Shown one piece after another: positions 32,811-45,698 of a DNA stretch of 64,000 bases. Location of the stretch: positions 620,001 to 684,000 of the forward strand of contig JAMXSV010000019.1 of assembly GCA_027559495.1 (NCBI GenBank), given 5' to 3'. A program made the position numbers and the translations under genes. The DNA is from Aurifilum marmelostoma (Eukaryota; Ascomycota; Sordariomycetes; Diaporthales; Cryphonectriaceae). The notes beneath the pieces were generated by a model. It was not told the DNA's origin. It searched no databases and was given only the letters and a program-made list of their open reading frames with translations. Position 1 is the stretch's first letter; the number at the start of each line of letters is the position of its first letter.

Positions 32811-34826
32811 TGTACCTGAAAGTCACACCACTGATGCGTCTCGAGTCTCCAAGTCCAAAGCTACCAAGCGGCTGATATCGGCACGACAGCAGACTTGTCA
32901 CTGTTTAAACTTTGTTAGTCAGCTTTGTTGACAAACGCTGTCGTCGGCACCACGAGCAATGTCTTACACCTGTCAGTTCGATGTGCTATAAGGTCTCATT
33001 TGTCCAGAACATCGAATTTGGGTCCACGCAAAGTGCGGCGGCAGAAGACTTTACTCGTACGCAAATGAAAACGAAGAGACCGGGACTTCAAAATGAAACG
33101 AGTGTAATAACTACCAAGTGTAAGAGGGAGGAGTGAAGTTGCACAAGCAAGTCCAAGGAGGGAGACGTCGGACTTTTTGACAGCTGCCATGGCTCATCGC
33201 TGGTGGCATAATTTCACTGAGCCAAGCACTTGTTCGTATCCACTCGCTGTCATGCTGACGGGTGATAGACTAGCTGCAGCTGCACCTCGGAGAGTAGTGG
33301 TTAGCGATAGTCCAATCGCTGTGCTGGTAAAGATATCTGTGGTGAGGGGTGTGACAGGCGACGTCGTTGTTCATCAATTGATAGATCCGGTTAACTGTCT
33401 TTGCAGATCTGCATGGGCAGTCTTGCTTCATCTCTTAGCATCCCATAAACGGCTTTGCAAAGATATTGTTTTGGAGTACCTCTCCACATCAATCACCACT
33501 TTTCAATCTGGGGAACCCCTCCCCTATCTACCTTGTACAGTTGGTGTCGCCATTTCTCTGCAACCCAGCAACACCACTCGACGTAAACTGGAATGAGCAA
33601 CAGCCAGGGTGCCTCCCATGCATGCCCTGTGTAAGCCTCGGCCCCCCCCTCCCTACCTTGATCTTCCTGCAAGAATCTCGCTCAGGCCCCACACAGGTTA
33701 CCACACTGATCGGTCCCAACCCTGGGCTGTTGCTCACAATCCCACTCGAGATAGGACCCCCGCATCCCTCTCATGCTGACAACTCGCATGTCCGCTTGCT
33801 GGGAGTGTGCTTCGTATCGAGAATGACTTCCGCTCCGGGAATAGACCCGCTCTTCAACATGTGTGGGCGCGTTGGCTTATTGGACTTGCACTGCAGGGTT
33901 CTTCTCATATGGCCTGGCAGCTTGCGAGGCCGAAAAGGGACCGAGCACATTCTGGACAGAGGTGAAAGCCAGTAGATACTGCACATCAGCATTGAGTGGT
34001 GTGATTCCAAATGTCACTGGGCCTTGAGACGTATGTGTGCTTCGTTCACTGGTGTGGCGATGTCAGACAACACAAGCCGTCTTCTGCGAGGGGCCCATGA
34101 GCGAACGACCTGAATATCAACGACCAGGTTGCACGATAATCAGTCGAAGATGTTCATCAGAAGAGGAGACAGGCCCACACACACAAAAGCACAATGATGC
34201 AAACGTCCGGGTATACCAGCAATGCAAATCCCAAGGAAGAAAGTGAAAGAATGTCCCGACACCCCTACCACCCAACCCCAACACACCCAGCTCCCCCGGC
34301 CTGAAAAATCGCGCCCAAGGGGAGCAGGCGTCCCTAAGGTCGGGAGAGCAAATGGTCAATTCACTTTGGTGTTTTCAAGAAGAAAAGGGTGTCGCAAAGA
34401 GCTTGACCTAGGCGTGCCTGAGAAGGCAACGGTCAGTGGCTCTTGTTTGTTTAATCTACCGCTCGGAATACAGAGCTGGTTCAAGGATGATTCTCGCCTT
34501 GTGCTCCACCTTGCCGTGCGGAAAGGACAGGATGGGAAAAGATATTACAAGGGACCTGGAGGCAAGGAAAGGAAATTCGTAGCCTGTGTAGAAAAGGAAG
34601 GGAACACGGTCAAGGCAGAATCTACGATATGCCAGGGCTACAGTGATGCTTCCGCCGAAGGGCTCCTCAAAGCCCCCATGTGTCAACAGATTCGTATTAT
34701 GGTGACCGCCCTAGGCTGGTGGCGGGGGTATCGTAACGTACCAATCTCCATTGCACAGACCGCGATCTTCAATACCCTTCTCCTTTGTCGCGCCATCCTC
34801 TCCTTGTTATTATCATCACCCTGAGC
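32811..34826. other. intergenic region, no gene recognised
   Basis: Upstream of the acyltransferase and downstream of the Nup37-like gene. One ATG-initiated 200-codon frame on + (34222-34824) ends two bases before the stop of the neighbouring minus-strand gene; it has no known motif and probably overlaps that gene's 3' UTR by chance. Confidence 0.5.
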
Positions 34827-37711
34827 TCATCTGATGAGAAATTCGAAAGTATCATCGTCGGGTTCTCCAAGCTCCTCTTCTTCGTCGAGTAGCAACTCGT
34901 CATTGTCCTCCTCGTCATCGTCGCCGCCGATGACGGTAGGCTCTTCGACGCCACCCTCGATTCCAGCCTCCCCACTTGGACCAGTGTCTCCAGGCATTTT
35001 CTCTGGCGATGTGGGCTCGTCATCTATATTCATGACCTGGCTGAGCGGGTGTGACGGCGGACGGCTATGATGATCCTTGCGCTCCTCGGGCAGCACCTCT
35101 TTCTCCATGTACACAACCGGATTATCGACATGAGTGAACTCAGGCGAATCGGTGTACTCCTCGAGAAACACCTTCCTCCCAGCCATCGGTGTCTTTTGGA
35201 TGTCCAGTGCAGAAGGTTTGGAGATCGCCTTGCTCGTATCAGCTGGATGGTCCTCGAAACGGACGCGCTTGACATTGGTCGCCTGGTCCCGGAATTTCGT
35301 ACTCGGGTCTTCTTTCTGTTGCTGGTTTTCACAAGCAGATGTCGCAGAAGGTCCCTAACTCTCCTCGAAGAATACCCGCTTTGTTCCCCGCATGCGCTCC
35401 TCTTCCAGCTGCTCTAGCTGCGAGTCGAGTTCCATGAGATCCATGATCTCGTTTTCGACATCGCGATCCTCGGCATCCAGCTCGTAGCCCGCGTCCGCTG
35501 CCGCGTCCAGATCATCCATGAACTCGAGGCCCATATTCCGTGGCCGGGATGTGAGGTTCGTGGGCCCAGGCTGGTGGTCCATGACCTCGTCCTCCACGTT
35601 GTCATGCGACTGACTGAAGCTCTCGCTGAATAGCTTCATCGATTGTCCTTGCACGCTGCCACGCGTGCTGGGACGGATGCTGAGGTTCTCGAACGTGTGG
35701 GAAAGTTTAGGCGCATCTGGTCGTTGGTGTACGATGATAGCATTGACAGGCTCCACCGGCTTGTTCCCGAGGACAAGTCTCTTCTTTTGCGTAGGATGCC
35801 GTAATGGCGCCGTATCAACGTCTTGGTAATCCTGTACGACCACGAGCCTGCTCTCGCCGCGGACAAGCACCTCGACAGGCAGGCCGGTGCTTCCGTTTGC
35901 GGGAGCTTCATACGGATCGTCTGACACAGCGGTCTGGCGACGTTGGAGCTTAGGCACTGCATCCACGCCACAGAGTCGCTCTCCAAGGAGTCCCGCATTG
36001 AGCTCTGTGAGACGCACCATGCGTGATGGCTGCGCACCACTAAAGAGGTTGACACCGCCGCCAGCACTACGCCGGATCTGCGTGTCCCAGAATTTGGCAA
36101 CGACCGGTATGACGCAAACCAGAGCATCGGAACCACTGAGCCAGAGCACCACACTCTCCTCGCCAGAGACCAGGTCTCGGGAGCTGGGCAGTCGTGCAAC
36201 CTCCACGCCGCCCTTGATAGAGGCAATTCGTTCTGGACCAGTGGCGAACACCGACAACAGGGAACTGCGGCGGCCGCTTGTGCTGAAGTCATTGGAGCCA
36301 AAACTATCGCCGTGCGAGCCTGCTGCTCGCAGTGGACTCGATCCCTCCAGCTGTCCCGATGCGTTGAAGGTTGTGAGGGCAGCCCCACGCAAGGCAGAGT
36401 TATGTTTACCAAATAGAGAGGCGGAGTCGCCGTTTGCATTCCCCAGAGGTCCTGCCCCTTCAATGTCCCATATTCCCCATTGTCCGTCTGCCATCAAGGC
36501 CATGATTGCTCTCCCGTGCGATACCCAGTTGGCACCGACTATCGGCTTTCTTGAGCAAGAGATGCTTCCACGTATGAACGGCGCGTATAGAGAGATCAGC
36601 CATGAGCCGTGAGCAGGCCAGGGCCCTTCGGAAAGTTCGTCTTGCGGAGTAGATGTTATCGAGTAGTCGTAAATCCTAACAGCGTGTGGCGACGCCACAG
36701 CAAGGAGCTGAGTCGGATGTGACGGGTTCGGGTTGAAAGCTATGCCGGTCAGGGGGCTCGGCAGGTACTCGGTCTGGAAAGGCTCGAGGGGCGAGTTGTC
36801 GGTAGACTGCTCGAGGGGAACGTCCCATAGGCGCAGTGCGCCCGACGCGTCTCTGGACTGGACGGCAACGATGAGATGCGTGGATGATCGACCGCTTGAG
36901 GCAGAACTGTTCGGCCTGTCGCGCGCCAATGTGATGGCAATGCCGTCGGGGTGTCTGAACTGGCCAGTGAGCTGGAACAAGGTCTCGCCCCACATTCCTT
37001 TGCCCGCGGCGCCGGCCAGGAGATCAGAACGCAGCTCATGGCGGGCTTTGCTGTCGTGTGAAGGCGGGGTGAGTGGTAATGTGATCACGTAGGCAGGGCC
37101 TGCTGCGCATGTTACAGCAAAGACCATCTTGTCGGACAGTATTGCGGCATCCTCCGAGGTCTCCCCGGCAGGACGCGGCGTCAGAGGCAGGACTGCGATG
37201 TGTAACACGTCGGTACCGAGGGCAAGGTCCAACGTCTGGATGATCTCAGAATATCCAAGCACATCTTCGACTGCGTCTTTCTCGAATTCGGGCCTGTCGA
37301 CAAAGGCGGCAGGTGCAGCAGGCGCTGCCTCCTCGTCATCTGAGTCCAGGATCATGACAGCATCGTCGGCGTCGCCTGTGGATCCATTGGTCTTGTTTCC
37401 TGAAGTCGCCTTTGGCGGTTGTGCTTTGGCAGGCTTCAGCCGACAGCCACCTCGCCAGACGACGGTGATACCATTCTCGTGGCCGTAAAGGACGATGGAG
37501 GAGCCTTGTGGGGAGAGGGCAGGGTAGGTCTTGATATCGTGAATACGGCGATTGAGGTTGTATCTGTACAGATGCGGTGTTAGCCCAGAATGTTGCTACA
37601 CTCGGTTGCTGCTGCACACACACAGCACAGCGTCTTGAGCTGCAGGTGTACGTACGTGTATTGCGTGTTCTGAACTGTGTGCCGCACCCGCGGCTTCAAG
37701 TGATCCGTCAT
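34827..37711 (-). CDS. beta-propeller protein, probably Nup37-like nucleoporin
   Basis: Exon 1 (37656-37711) joins exon 2 at 37563 in frame, giving TQYTYNLNRRIHDIKTYP and the strands SIVLYGHENGITVVWRGG. A long region of beta strands with WD-like blades follows (LRLWDVPLEQS, VRIYDYSI, WGIWDIEGAGPLG), then an acidic, Ser-rich tail. Fungal Nup37 is a nuclear pore Y-complex subunit of this architecture; the name is my judgement, the gene itself is certain. Read straight through, a TAG at 35355-35357 ends the protein at 754 residues. The same frame stays open for 175 more coding-like codons (FVNP-type and acidic segments) to 34827. A 54-base GT..AG intron (35322-35375, donor GTATTC) would remove the stop and give 912 residues. 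Both forms are possible. Confidence 0.65.
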
Positions 37712-39035
37712 ACTGGTTGTCTTGGAAGTCGTGAGGTTTTGGCAGGCTTGGGAAGAGGGTTCGCCAGGAGGCAAGGGCAGACGAGACCGAGGCAGAGGCA
37801 GAGAGAGGACGTGCCAGCTGGATCAAGGGCCCTCAGTTTTCTGCGCAGCGTATTGAGGTAGGTCACAGGAACATAGTGTTGAACTTAAAGGGCAGGTTGT
37901 GGGTTTTCAGGCGCTTGCTTGTCAGTCGTTGAGTGTTGTTGGTCGGGGCTGCGGTGCGAGTTGGGCCGTGTTTGCTTCCTTTGTCCGTTGGGTGCATTCA
38001 CGCAAAATTTGGGGGAGACGCGCTGCTGAGGTCCGATTGAAGCTGGCAGGCTGGAGAGCTCTGGTAGTGGAGTGCTTGACGCGTGGGGCTCCCTGCAGCT
38101 CCGCTACTGTACCGCCTGCCCCTGGTCTCAGCAGCGCTTACATAACATTACTTCTAAATTATCTCGGAGTCGTGTAGTTCAGTTAATGTCAGCTCTAACA
38201 TCATCCCACCGCAATCTAGCGTGTAAGCTGTTAAGGCTAAGTTTAGTGTTCATTGATTCGGCAACACACAGTCCCCTCTTCAGCTCCCTATAGACGACAC
38301 CACCACCTCCAACACACACAAGGTCAACTAAACAGCCCTTCCCTCGGTCTCGGTTTTCTGTCACGGTTGCAAGTGTCAAAAAGCACTCCTATAACAGCAG
38401 AGAGATCCTTCAACTGCCGTCCCAGATAGTACTGAGCTCTCAAGGATCACGCCATCTAATTACCCTACTAGACTTTTGTAACGCTCACTGCTGGCATGGA
38501 TCATGGGTAGTGTGCCTATAATTAACATCTCACTCAGGCCGCTCCAGGCGGTCATTGATGAGGAATCCGCGAGCGGAAGTCGGCAAGGATTCGCTTGAAG
38601 TCCGTCGAACTTAGCCTACACTCACCTGAACGAGCCTCCCAGTCATCGGAGTTCAGTGCTCCCTACAGGACACAGAGGACAAGGTTTTCTTGAATTGGTC
38701 ACCAAAAGCAACTCCTGATGAGAGGCAGAACGCTGAAGATGGTATTGTAGATTGCATCTCGTGCCGTGTGATGAGGCCAAGAGAGAAACAGCCATAAGTA
38801 AAAGTCAAGGAGCGTATTGCTTTAAATACATTCCAAATTCTATTCCAACGCAGTAATATCGGGTATTCTAGACAAATAAAAAGCGATTCTACAAGTCCTT
38901 CCGCTCTGTATATCCATTCCAACGCCATACTTCTGTTCAAATTCCTTGCTAAGACCCTCAAAAGGAAAACCCACATTACTACATAAACAATACAATCTTC
39001 CCTCTCGATGAGATTTACCTGCCAGTGTGCCACAT
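37712..39035. other. upstream region of the Nup37-like gene
   Basis: 1.3 kb, no gene recognised. Contains the 3' flank of the RTA1 gene. Confidence 0.6.
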
Positions 39036-40134
39036 CTACATCGCCGTAACACCACGCATCGGCTCCATGGCGACCTGTCCCTCTGAATCCGAAGTGTCAG
39101 GAGAACCCTTCGACATCATGATATTTCCAAACCCTTTCTCCCGAGGCATAAGGGCAGGATCCACAGCGACAAAGACACCGACAGCGACAACCATGATGGC
39201 AGCGTCCAGCCCGATAAAGTACCCCTCGTGCGTGATCAGGAAGCCTGTCCAGCCCTGCGCAAGCTCGATGGTCCTGTAGATGCTGCGGATGTAGATCATG
39301 ACGAAGCTTATGACCATGGCGCCCAGGACGCGCCGCATGGGCCCCGCGACCAGGTCGCGGAACTGGCTGCGCTTCCCGAGCACGCGGCGGAAGAAGTCAA
39401 TGACGAGGAGGCCGAACAGTGACATGGTGAAGAGCTGGAACGCGATACCCGCCACCATGATGTGTGTGCCTCTTTCCTGGGCGGCCTGGTCCGTGTCGCT
39501 TGCCATGCTGGCCTGGGCGCCGCCGATGGCCTGGACGACGAGGGAGATGATGTCGCAGGTGCAAAAGACGATGGTGTACCACTTGGCGGTGAGAATGGAG
39601 GATGATGGGCCGAGATCGATGATGAGGCGGCCCAGAAGGACGTAGAGGGCTGCGGAGAAGAAGACAGGGGCGATGATCAGGGTGACCTCCTGCGCGAGGA
39701 AGGCGTTGCCATTGTATGGGCATCGAGACGAGTAGACACGGGATGCCCATCCTATCACCTCAGCTACAGAAGAGTCAGTATTCATTGTACACATCTGAAT
39801 ATATTGGAGTGGAATTTGTGAAAACACACGGTGTTTGGGCTCGGGCTTGAAGGTTCAGAGGCTGAGGGGGGTTGGGGTTTGTTCTTCTGATGTTCTGGAT
39901 GCGAGTAAACTTACTTAAAGCACCAAGCGCAAGTAATATAGCTGTCGTCGCGCGAAGTCGGACTGACTGGAATGTGTGATAGAAGAACGGAAGGGCAAAG
40001 AGGACGACGAAGAGGATGCTTGCTGCTTCGGAGGGAACATAGCCGTAAGAGGGCGTCAAGCCTGGTGTATAAGGATAGCAGTTGGCATTTGATATCGCCT
40101 TCTGCTGGGCCTCGGTGATTCCGTTGCTGCTCAT
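39036..40134 (-). CDS. RTA1-family membrane protein
   Basis: RTA1-like proteins have seven membrane segments and in yeast include Rsb1 (sphingoid long-chain base export) and Rta1 (7-aminocholesterol resistance). Exons 39915-40134 and 39036-39763 join in frame to 315 residues. Family segments include YGYVPSEAASILFVVLF (TM1), FLAQEVTLIIAPVFFSAALYVLLGR (read in two parts, TM3 area), FCTCDIISLVVQAIGG (TM4, with the typical D-x-x-S-x-x-x-Q-x-x-G-G) and IRSIYRTIELAQGW (the R-x-x-Y-R-x-x-E signature). The C-terminal tail is soluble. It probably sits in the plasma membrane and moves lipids or responds to them; the exact role cannot be told. Confidence 0.93.
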
Positions 40135-42751
40135 TTTGTTCGAATTTCCTTCAGTGCTTATATTCCTTTTCCTACGGCTGGTGGTGTTCTTCGATAGTCT
40201 CGGAAAGTGTCTTGTCGGGATACGGCTGCTGTGGCGCTACGAAAACAGTTTGAACGCACGACTGATGGTTTGCTGGATGGAAGGATGTTGCTCTGGACAT
40301 TCAGATTATTGGACCCCAAGATTCTCAGATTTACGATGGACATGCTCAGTGTCTTATATCTTCCCTTTGTACTCTCTCGGATCAACCGGTCGGATAAAAA
40401 TGCTCCAAAGTTGCACACTAAGCCTTTGGCCCCCCCCTTGTTGAGCGCAGCCAGCCGCGCCACCAGGGCAGCAGCAGGAGGAGAAGGATTCTAGGCAGTG
40501 TGTCGGACAGGACCCACACTTTCTGATGCTGGTTTATTTATCGATGTCAGCCGCCAAATTCCTTCCCCGAGGGCAAGTATTCAAAAGAACGCTCTGACGT
40601 TGGGTACATGCGAGCAAAGATGGAAAATGCTTGTTTACTGTACTAGGCACCATAATTCTGAGCTAATACCTAGCCGGACGGTGGGTCTGGAGCGAGAATG
40701 ATGGTCAAGCGCATGTCGCAAAAAGTGATACGAACGATAATGAGGATTCAGGCAGGGTAGGGCGATCTGCAGCCTCGCACTGGACCCACAAGAATTCACA
40801 CGCTGGCAGCTACATGAAAACACGGTACTCTGATTGGTGCTGACGAAGTGCAGTCAGTGTCCAGGGACCAGCCCAAGCGAAACTCGCTCGAGCGATTTGC
40901 GCTTCCAGCTGCTTCATCCTCAGCCACGTGGGAGCAGTGGAGAGAAGAAGGCTCTGCGGAACTCTTCATGCTTGTTCTAAAAAAGCTCCATCCAGGCTAT
41001 CAGAGCCGCGAGATATCAGACCTTGAAGCAGTCAACAAGCGAATGAGGTGCAGCCAGCAGTGTTGTTGCTCCATACCTGCCCATGCTGCCACGTACCTTC
41101 AACCCTGCAGGAGGTTCCGACCCAAAAGTTGAGACACCCTTCCAGATGTCTAGGAAGATCTCAGCCACGCTTGGCACCGCCTACCCTGCCCACCCCCCCT
41201 ACCCCCTTTTCCTCACAAATGTATGCTACGCGGAATGGAGCGTAATGCAACAAGTCTGCAAAGTTATTGTGTGCGACCTTGGCTCGGGACTGCGACTCCG
41301 GTCCCGTCGCCGGTCGACGTGCAGTAGTGGCCTACGTAGGTACAGACGTTGAGCTGATTATTGCTCCGACGGCCGGAAGTCCTGCCGACGGCCGCATCTG
41401 AGCGTCGGATACCGCGCTACTTGCAAAGACTCTGAATCGCTGACAGGCATAATCGCCAATCACTGGCCAACGCGATGTGAACGCCTCAATCAAAGACTGG
41501 CATTGCTGAAGGCCGAGCCACTAGATCGACGTAAGCATCCACGCGTGGCGTCTGGCTTAGGGAGACTACTCAAGTCCGAATGCGAATCCCTTCAGACCTG
41601 GTATTCAATGCGGTATCACGTTACTGATTAGTGGTCGCTTCGTAGACTAGCTATGGACATAGGAACGACCCAACAACTTGAGTCTAGATGACTCCTAGAT
41701 GTTGAGTGATGAGAGTTCTACATTGACTCTCTTGACGACGTTCTTGGAACATACTCGCCAATGATTTATCGATGCCGGATTCAAGAAAGAGAACATCTCA
41801 TAGCCGCAAATCCAAAGAAGCAGCCCTGAAGATGTCTCAGGTCGAATGTATATCTGACCAACAGTGTCGGCCCTGTTCACGATGTAGCACGTGCAGAGAG
41901 GGCAAAACTTTCGTGAAGCTGCTCACGCCGGACTGTTATAGTCCGATCTGACGAGATCTGCTCCAATCAGCGGAGTTTCATACTCCTGTCGACTGATCCT
42001 GCTGGCTCAATTCGATTAAATCTTCTTGGCACGTAAAGTGTTTTGCTCAATTGTCGATAAGATTCCAGTTGACTTAATTGGTTATATCAATCATTATTCC
42101 TCGCCTTGAGGGCTGATAAATTCGTATAATATGTGCACTAAATATTCACCGAGATTGTTTACCCAAGCAAACTGCTTCGTCAGAATATTCCGTATCCTGA
42201 GCTAGTAGTCTGGCCATCTGATTCTCGTAAAGAGAGTCACAGACAGTGTTGTGGCTTTCTTACACAATGTCACCGTGACTTGCGGTGGCGCGCCATTTAA
42301 TACGAGCATTACGATTATGTCACCTGATGATTGCGTTTGGATATCGTTATGGGCAAATTTCTGGGGTATTGTAGGAGTCAAAGTTTGCAAAAGACTTTGG
42401 ATCAGGGGATGATGAATGTCTGGGCATATATCTCGGCCAGGCTGAATAAGGTAATGTTCTCTGGGGTAGTATCACCAGCTGACAATATTTTTTAACCACT
42501 CATGTTGACAGCGAACCTGGAATGCACGTCATCAGAGCACGAGTAATGCTTATGGGAAGTCATTGATTATGAACAACCTATTTACCTTTCGAAGCCCGAA
42601 CACCTGAACGATGCAATGCCTACCGTGCTTATCATAGCACTGAAAAAAACGCCCCGTGGGGTAGAATACACCCATCTCTGCGCCAATAATGAATGAGGCC
42701 TCAACCACCCTCGGTGATCACTCCTTGCTCCTTTCTAAGTCCGTCATCCGC
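40135..42751. other. intergenic region, no gene recognised
   Basis: 2.6 kb between the RTA1 start and the 3' end of the LEA-like gene. Short frames only. A repeated CCGACGGCCG decamer pair lies near 41370-41394. Confidence 0.55.
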
Positions 42752-43250
42752 TTACAGCTCATTGACCTTCTCTTTAGCCTTGCCCTTCAGTTCGCTGGCC
42801 TTACCCTTGGCCTCTCCCTTGAGCTCCTGTGCCTTGCCCTCGGCCTCACCACGCAGCTTGGCGGCATCACCACTTGTCTTGCCTGAGGTAATGTCGGAGG
42901 TAGCCTCCTTGACCTTGTCCTTGACGTGTGCTATAGGAAGAGGGAAAACCATGTCAGCCGGCTTCCTGTCAGATTGGCTGAGCTTACGCGCCATCCTTCG
43001 GCCCTCACCCATAGATCTGATGTGGGGTGGGATATAATTACGTACTGCCCACATTGATGCCGTCCACGAGCTTGTCGCTCACAGCACGGTCGACAGTCTT
43101 CAATCCATCCTTGGCAGCGTCCACGGGGTTCTTTCGCAGCTGCACGGTGGTGCTGAAGGAGGCACGGGGCAGGGTGGTGAAGGTCGTGTTCGCGGCAGTG
43201 CGAGTGAGGGTCGCCATGCGGCGGGCGGTAACTTCGGTGAGGAAAGACAT
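42752..43250 (-). CDS. LEA-like small protein, probably mitochondrial
   Basis: Exons 43046-43250 and 42752-42930 join in frame to 127 residues. The first 40 residues are basic, hydroxylated and free of acidic residues after position 6 (ATLTRTAANTTFTTLPRASFSTT), as in a mitochondrial presequence. The rest is charged and Ala/Lys/Glu/Gly-rich, with repeating steps such as GEAEGKAQELKGEAKGKASEL, like group 3 LEA proteins that form amphipathic helices during desiccation or heat. Such proteins protect membranes and enzymes. The composition argues for a stress role; no enzymatic motif is present. Confidence 0.8.
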
Positions 43251-45092
43251 TGTGTTTGTGTTCTGTTTGTTTGGTCGGTGGTGACAGTAGAGTCTTGCCA
43301 GGAGCTGTTTTTGTTGTTGGTGTTCTGAGAACTTGAGCTTGTTTGAGTTTGATGGAATTGAGGAGTTTGAAAGAAGCTCGTACGCAGGAGAAGGTGAAAG
43401 GCGAAATTAATATGGTCTGGGTGGTGGTTGTTTGGCTGGCGAGGGGTGAAGGGGATGATGTCATGAGTATTCTAGACTACTAAGTATGACGATGTACTGA
43501 GAAGGCAAGGGCGAGCTGCAGTAGCAGGACGCTGTCTGGCCGCAGCCACGCTACCCTAGGTAGGCAATACACGCCAAAAATGACGTTTTGCTCAGGAACG
43601 CACGGAGAAAGCTCTCCTGTGCGTGAAGGGGTCAGAGATCTTCAGTTGCCTGTGATCTGACCTGATTTCTGGATCTGTGTACTGCACGATGGCTTGTTTT
43701 CTTTTTTTTTTCTTTTTTTCTCGAGGAGGTTGACCTTGCACTATTCCCCATTCCAACGCGGGTCATGACGCAACTGGCATCTACCCCTCCAGCCTTCCAT
43801 TACACATCACACACACGTGAAACCAACAAATTACTGTGATGTTACTGTGGCAGTGTGGTGTGTACATAGTACGAACTGTACTGCGGAGTAATCGACCAGC
43901 TAGGGTGATCTGCATCACAATAAGGAAGTCTGGAGCTCTCCGGCTATCCGAGCGCAATCTGGTTGTAGTCTTGCAGATAGTTATCCTCGCACTTCTTCAA
44001 CTCAAGTAATAACTTGTCGTAATTAATGCATGCGTCCTGCAAGATTGCCTGTATCACCTGTCGCTGCCTTTCATGGGCTACTTAGTCAAGCATGGCAACT
44101 GCGCAGTGAACAACATCCTTCTCAGGGAAGGTCGTAGAAGATATCGAGGTAGATAGTGAAACTCGTAGTTCCAGGTCTTCTGAGCGAAGAAGGAACGAAC
44201 GAGTTGTCACGCAGGAAATTTTATAGATAGCCTTGGGATTTGGAGTTCGGATTGGCCGTCGAAACTTTCGCATTTGTGAATGGACTTTGACTTCATCGAA
44301 CATTTGAGTAACCTTTTGCCAAACCCACAGATTAATTAATTATGTACAAGAAAGACCGGAGCCACACTCGCCTTCATTGCTTTCAAATGGCAGCATAGAG
44401 CGTAGCTTTGTGATCTTGGGATGGCGCGCAGATAGCCTCACAGCTAGGAGGAGCTGATTTTAGGAATTCAATCATGACAAGGTCTTTTGCAAAATTTCAA
44501 TTTTCAACCGGTTGCCATCTAAAGCCTATCAGCCTGCATATGTAGAGGTTAACATTGTGTACTTTCGGGAGTTCTCAGGAGTTGGGAGATGCCACGGTGA
44601 AATCCTGGTGCTTCTACACGAGACCACCAACTCGCATTCATTAAGGGACTACCTCGATAGAAGCACAATTGTAAAACTTTTTACAACTATACACTAAGAA
44701 TATTTGCATTATGGTGCGCGCTCTAATGTCCACTAGAGAAGAATATAGTAAGTAGCATGTCATGAGCAAGAGGCTACTACATCCTAGGGCAAGGGTAGCC
44801 AGGTCCTATATGAATTTAATAGCAGCAATGCTGCACCAAACAGATGAAAGAGGCTACATATATAGCTTGAGGGCTCTACTGCTTCATGCATTGGTTTGCC
44901 CATTACACACGAGACCTACTGATTATTCTGGAAACGCCATACAGCAACACATCGCCTACTGCACTCTCCATCAGCCCAATAGTCCAATGATCATATCTAC
45001 AACAGGACTTCATCAACCCCGACTATAAAATATAGTCTTCCCTTCTTCTACTCCATCTATTCCGCACGAACAGCAGAAAGGTATTTGTAAAC
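43251..45092. other. intergenic region, no gene recognised
   Basis: 1.8 kb divergent spacer with a T-rich run near 43699-43720. No supported gene. Confidence 0.55.
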
Positions 45093-45698
45093 ATGGACGA
45101 GTGCCTGGGACAATGTTGCCTCAACGTGGTATGCAAATTACTCCTCACCATCGGAATCGTCATCATCGATAGGCAGGTTCTCGCCCGAGCCGACACAATC
45201 ATACGACGAGGCCGCCAAGTGCAAACAATCCTACATCTGCCACAGTGCATACGCGTCTTCTCCGACGAAGACCCAGGCATGTCAAGACGCAACTTGCAAA
45301 CGGCTGCGGTGTTTCTAGGAACGTCAGGGCTGTCACTCACCTTAGGAGCCCTCATAGCCGCCGCGAAGCGGACTCTGCTGGACTGGCCGGTGTTCATTAC
45401 AATGTTTGCCATTCCTACCTTCATCAACAGCTTTCTCTGGCTGGTTCTTGCTTTGGAGAACAGGCGGTCGAGAAGAGGCCAGCAAATCCCAGACGAGGAC
45501 TTTCCGACCAGCAAGACGCCGCTGCAGTCCAAGCCATTGTCTGACACATACAGCGCGGGTACGGTGAAAAACGAGTCGGAAACGGGTCTGGCTGAGGCCG
45601 CTCAGGAGCATCGTGAGGCCGAATCTGCGTGGTACGATGATCCGGAACTCGAAATGCGCATTAGGTGGATATGGGCGGACGCTTGGCTAGGGTTCTAA
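45093..45698 (+). CDS. hypothetical protein with membrane segments
   Basis: A single-exon frame of 201 residues beginning at ATG 45093. It has a Cys-containing N-terminus and two clear hydrophobic helices (AAVFLGTSGLSLTLGALIAAA and FITMFAIPTFINSFLWLVLAL, each about 21-23 residues, quoted in part), then a soluble, acidic C-terminal 75 residues. This resembles fungal DUF599-like small membrane proteins only in layout; I do not recognise the family. Composition and length support coding, but no motif fixes a function. Confidence 0.6.
   Translation: MDECLGQCCLNVVCKLLLTIGIVIIDRQVLARADTIIRRGRQVQTILHLPQCIRVFSDEDPGMSRRNLQTAAVFLGTSGLSLTLGALIAAAKRTLLDWPVFITMFAIPTFINSFLWLVLALENRRSRRGQQIPDEDFPTSKTPLQSKPLSDTYSAGTVKNESETGLAEAAQEHREAESAWYDDPELEMRIRWIWADAWLGF

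Noticed and set aside
34222..34824. 200-codon ATG-initiated frame on the plus strand
   Set aside because: No recognised motif; ends next to the neighbour's stop and probably lies in its 3' UTR. Kept only as a weak possibility.
35355..35357. Programmed stop-codon readthrough at the TAG
   Set aside because: The context TAG-GGA lacks the leaky CTA-type signal known in fungi; a small intron explains the extended frame more simply.
35887..36612. 241-codon open frame on the plus strand
   Set aside because: Antisense to the Nup37-like coding exon; no motif.
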